Shown piece by piece: positions 61,465 to 64,000 of a DNA stretch of 64,000 nt. The stretch lies in assembly GCA_947247005.1 (NCBI GenBank), contig OX365945.1, positions 40,726,551-40,790,550 of the forward strand, read 5' to 3'. Origin of the DNA: Spisula solida (Eukaryota; Mollusca; Bivalvia; Venerida; Mactridae). The position numbers were made by a program, and so were the translations under genes. The notes under the pieces are model-generated. The model was not told the DNA's origin. It did no database searches and saw only the letters and a list, made by a program, of their open reading frames with translations. Position 1 is the first letter of the stretch. Each line of letters opens with the position of its first letter.

Positions 61465-63285
61465 TCATAAACAAGTTGGGTGGGGGAAAGAACTGACTAG
61501 TCAATTTCTTCTCCCCTCTGTTCAGACATTTACAAGTATGATGGGGGAAAGAAAGGACTAGTCAATTTCTTCCCCCCTCTGTTCAGACATTCACAAGAAG
61601 GGTGGGGAAAGAACTGACTAGTCAATTTCTTCTCCCCTCTGTTCAGACATTTACAAGTATGATGGGGGGAAAGAATGGACTAGTCAGTTTCTTCCCCCTC
61701 TGTTCAGACGTTTACAAGAAGGGTGGGGAAAGGAAGGACTAGTCAAATTCTTCCCCCTTCAGTTCAGACATTTACAAGCATAATGGGGGTCATAAACAAG
61801 TTGGGTGGGGGAAAGAACTGACTAGTCAATTTCTTCTCCCCTCTGTTCAGACATTTACAAGTATGATGGGGGAAAGAAAGGACTAGTCAATTTCTTCCCC
61901 CCTCTGTTCAGACATTCACAAGAAGGGTGGGGAAAGAACTGACTAGTCAATTTCTTCTCCCCTCTGTTCAGACATTTACAAGTATGATGGGGGGAAAGAA
62001 TGGACTAGTCAGTTTCTTCCCCCTCTGTTCAGACGTTTACAAGAAGGGTGGGGAAAGGAAGGACTAGTCAAATTCTTCCCCCTTCAGTTCAGACATTTAC
62101 AAGCATAATGGGGGTCATAAACAAGTTGGGTGGGGGAAAGAACTGACTAGTCAATTTCTTCTCCCCTCTGTTCAGACATTTACAAGTATGATGGGGGAAA
62201 GAAAGGACTAGTCAATTTCTTCCCCCCTCTGTTCAGACATTCACAAGAAGGGTGGGGAAAGAACTGACTAGTCAATTTCTTCTCCCCTCTGTTCAGACAT
62301 TTACAAGTATGATGGGGGGAAAGAATGGACTAGTCAGTTTCTTCCCCCTCTGTTCAGACGTTTACAAGAAGGGTGGGGAAAGGAAGGACTAGTCAAATTC
62401 TTCCCCCTTCAGTTCAGACATTTACAAGCATAATGGGGGTCATAAACAAGTTGGGTGGGGGAAAGAACTGACTAGTCAATTTCTTCTCCCCTCTGTTCAG
62501 ACATTTACAAGTATGATGGGGGAAAGAAAGGACTAGTCAATTTCTTCCCCCCTCTGTTCAGACATTCACAAGAAGGGTGGGGAAAGAACTGACTAGTCAA
62601 TTTCTTCTCCCCTCTGTTCAGACATTTACAAGTATGATGGGGGGAAAGAATGGACTAGTCAGTTTCTTCCCCCTCTGTTCAGACGTTTACAAGAAGGGTG
62701 GGGAAAGGAAGGACTAGTCAAATTCTTCCCCCTTCAGTTCAGACATTTACAAGCATAATGGGGGTCATAAACAAGTTGGGTGGGGGAAAGAACTGACTAG
62801 TCAATTTCTTCTCCCCTCTGTTCAGACATTTACAAGTATGATGGGGGAAAGAAAGGACTAGTCAATTTCTTCCCCCCTCTGTTCAGACATTCACAAGAAG
62901 GGTGGGGAAAGAACTGACTAGTCAATTTCTTCTCCCCTCTGTTCAGACATTTACAAGTATGATGGGGGGAAAGAATGGACTAGTCAGTTTCTTCCCCCTC
63001 TGTTCAGACGTTTACAAGAAGGGTGGGGAAAGGAAGGACTAGTCAAATTCTTCCCCCTTCAGTTCAGACATTTACAAGCATAATGGGGGTCATAAACAAG
63101 TTGGGTGGGGGAAAGAACTGACTAGTCAATTTCTTCTCCCCTCTGTTCAGACATTTACAAGTATGATGGGGGAAAGAAAGGACTAGTCAATTTCTTCCCC
63201 CCTCTGTTCAGACATTCACAAGAAGGGTGGGGAAAGAACTGACTAGTCAATTTCTTCTCCCCTCTGTTCAGACATTTACAAGTAT
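61465..63285. repeat. 325-bp higher-order satellite repeat (5.6 copies, five 65-bp subunits each)
   Basis: The marker TCATAAACAAGTTGGGTGGG recurs at 61465, 61790, 62115, 62440, 62765 and 63090, always 325 bp apart. Each period holds five subunits, distinguished by the bases before GACTAGTC (CT, AG, CT, TG, AG) and after it. The successive 325-bp copies look identical by eye. A further, altered marker is at 63440. More diverged single subunits lie at 60.9-61.46 kb. Confidence 0.93.
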
Positions 63286-63287
63286 GA

Positions 63288-63311
63288 GGGGGGGGGGGGG
63301 GGGGGGGGGGG
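63288..63311. repeat. Poly-G run, 24 bases
   Basis: A homopolymer of 24 G interrupts a satellite subunit at its natural GGGGG position and ends the regular 325-bp periodicity. The length may be unreliable in an assembly. The opposite strand gives a spurious PPPPPPPP frame. Confidence 0.85.
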
Positions 63312-63829
63312 CGAAAGAATCGACTAGTCAGTTTCTTCACCCCCCCCTCTGTTCAGACATTTACAAGTATGATGGGGGAAAGAATGGACTAGTCAGTTTC
63401 TTCCCCCCTCAGTTCAGACATTTACAAGTATGATGGGGGTCATAAACAAGTTGGGTTGGGGGAAAGAACTGACTAGTCCATTCTTTCCCCCATGACATTC
63501 ATTTACACGTCATTTGGGAAAAAATTGACTAGTCAGTTTCTTCCCTAGGGAAAAAAGTGACTAGTTAGTTTTTTCCCCAATCACAAAAATATAACTGTAG
63601 GGGGGAAAAACCTGACTAGGGGGGGAAAAAACTGACTAGTCAATTTTTCCCCGGGGAAAAAACTGACTGGGGAAAAAACTGGACTGTTACACCGGTCCTA
63701 ATTATAAGTGTGAAAAAAGGGGGCATTCAAAATTCCCTAAAAATTTACCTGACCAACGTGCCCTGACGATATGCACCAACTAGACATGGTACCAGTTTTT
63801 TCCATTGGAAAATCGTTTAAATATAAAAA

Positions 63830-63942
63830 AATGTTTCTGGTACCATTAAGAATAATAAAATAAGTTTCTGGTACCATTATTCTGGTACCATTAAGAACAA
63901 TAAAATAAGTTTCTGGTACCATTAAGAATAATAAAATATTTA
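63830..63942. repeat. Short tandem repeat with GTTTCTGGTACCATTA units
   Basis: GTTTCTGGTACCATTAAGAA followed by TAATAAAATAA is repeated about three and a half times with one shortened unit. Each unit contains GGTACC. Confidence 0.9.
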
Positions 63943-63956
63943 TCACTTTGTGTTAC

Positions 63957-64000
63957 AGTCACCTTTTGAGGACTTCGGCTCAAGTGCTCCAGATATAGCA
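63957..64000. other. Unassigned edge sequence
   Basis: On the + strand TTGTGTTACAG|TCACC resembles a splice acceptor followed by an open stretch (SPFEDFGSSAPDIA). On the minus strand the same bases read AISGALEPKSSK up to a GTGACT that could be a weak donor. Only 44 bases are visible and the frame runs off the window, so neither reading can be supported. Confidence 0.2.

Larger units (their letters stand above)
60593..63691. mobile_element. TGTAGCAGTC inverted-repeat element filled with a palindromic satellite
   Basis: The left end TGTAGCAGTCAGTTTTTTCC and the right end GGAAAAAACTGGACTGTTACA (two small differences) are inverted, with CCGG repeated on each side (60589-60592 and 63692-63695). 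Between them are about 3 kb of units built on GGGGAAAGAA..GACTAGTC..TTTCTTCCCC, a sequence that resembles the two terminal repeats joined tail to tail, separated by TGTTCAGACATTTACAAG. There is no coding frame. Confidence 0.8.
60138..63700. mobile_element. CCGGGACGATT transposon, copy 2, carrying a second element
   Basis: The left end TACGACCGGGACGATTAC and the terminal CCGGTCCTA at 63692-63700 are inverted. They are flanked by ATTATAAG on both sides (60130-60137 and 63701-63708), an 8-bp target duplication. Copy 1 shows the intact right end as TCCCGGTCCTA. Here that end is cut after CCGG at 60592 by the element at 60593-63691 and resumes at 63692. An 8-bp duplication suggests a hAT-like family, though no transposase is present. 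Confidence 0.8.
29168..64000 (-). other. NCX intron (partial, at least 34.8 kb)
   Basis: In transcript direction this is upstream of the 29067-29167 exon. The previous exon, which must end with two bases of a split codon, was not found. The rest of CBD2, CBD1 and the first membrane half should lie beyond the right edge. The intron is dominated by repeats and mobile elements listed separately. About 29.2-30.2, 37.0-40.6, 42.5-43.6, 43.9-44.8, 46.6-47.2, 54.1-56.2 and 58.3-59.7 kb are AT-rich with no gene I can support. Confidence 0.7.

Noticed and set aside
60593..63691. Telomeric or centromeric satellite block
   Set aside because: The array is bounded by inverted ends and a short target duplication inside an intron, so a mobile-element origin fits better.

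Overview
This window looks like intronic DNA from a mollusc, most likely a bivalve. It is AT-rich and intron-dense, and it is full of dispersed repeats built around phrases such as GACCTAGATTTTGTTGAGAT and CATAACTCCCTTAAAATTGA. From memory, these repeats are typical of clam and other bivalve genomes. There is no bacterial-style gene organisation. Nearly every open frame over 60 codons is a tandem-repeat artefact or chance.

The one host gene I can support is a Na+/Ca2+ exchanger (SLC8/NCX family) on the minus strand. Three exons join in frame: 29067-29167, 26798-26821 (a 24-bp cassette) and 4693-4832. They encode the end of the second Calx-beta domain (CBD2) and the segment after it, which is the part of NCX that is alternatively spliced in other animals. 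The transmembrane and CBD1 exons must lie beyond position 64000 and the C-terminal exons before position 1. The window is therefore one exon cluster plus about 63.7 kb of intron: over 34.8 kb upstream, 2.2 kb, 22 kb, and over 4.7 kb downstream.

The introns hold: (i) ten copies of a GGGCCCTAGGTCGCTCACCTGTC-type repeat (family A) with a 145-bp internal tandem unit, all on the + strand and so antisense to NCX; (ii) other tandem-unit dispersed families (C, E, F, G, H), also all in + orientation; (iii) short non-autonomous DNA transposons with clear terminal inverted repeats at 14639, 34406, 36379, 41487, 50821, 56255 and 60138-63700; (iv) a 5'-truncated L1-like LINE at 48863-50065; (v) tRNA-derived SINE sequence whose tail is tandemly amplified at 30.5-31.5 kb and probably again at 53.8-54.0 kb; (vi) many minisatellites with units of 18, 24, 38, 39, 42, 43 and 48 bp.

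The most striking structure is at 59.8-63.8 kb. A transposon with an 8-bp target duplication sits in a family F repeat. A second inverted-repeat element sits in that transposon. The inner element contains about 3 kb of palindrome-bearing units organised as a 325-bp higher-order repeat whose copies look identical.

The other >300-bp stretches not named in the features (most of 4.9-12.1 kb, 16.8-18.6 kb, 37.0-40.6 kb, 42.5-43.6 kb, 43.9-44.8 kb, 46.6-47.2 kb, 54.1-56.2 kb and 58.3-59.7 kb) look like ordinary AT-rich intron in which I see no gene.
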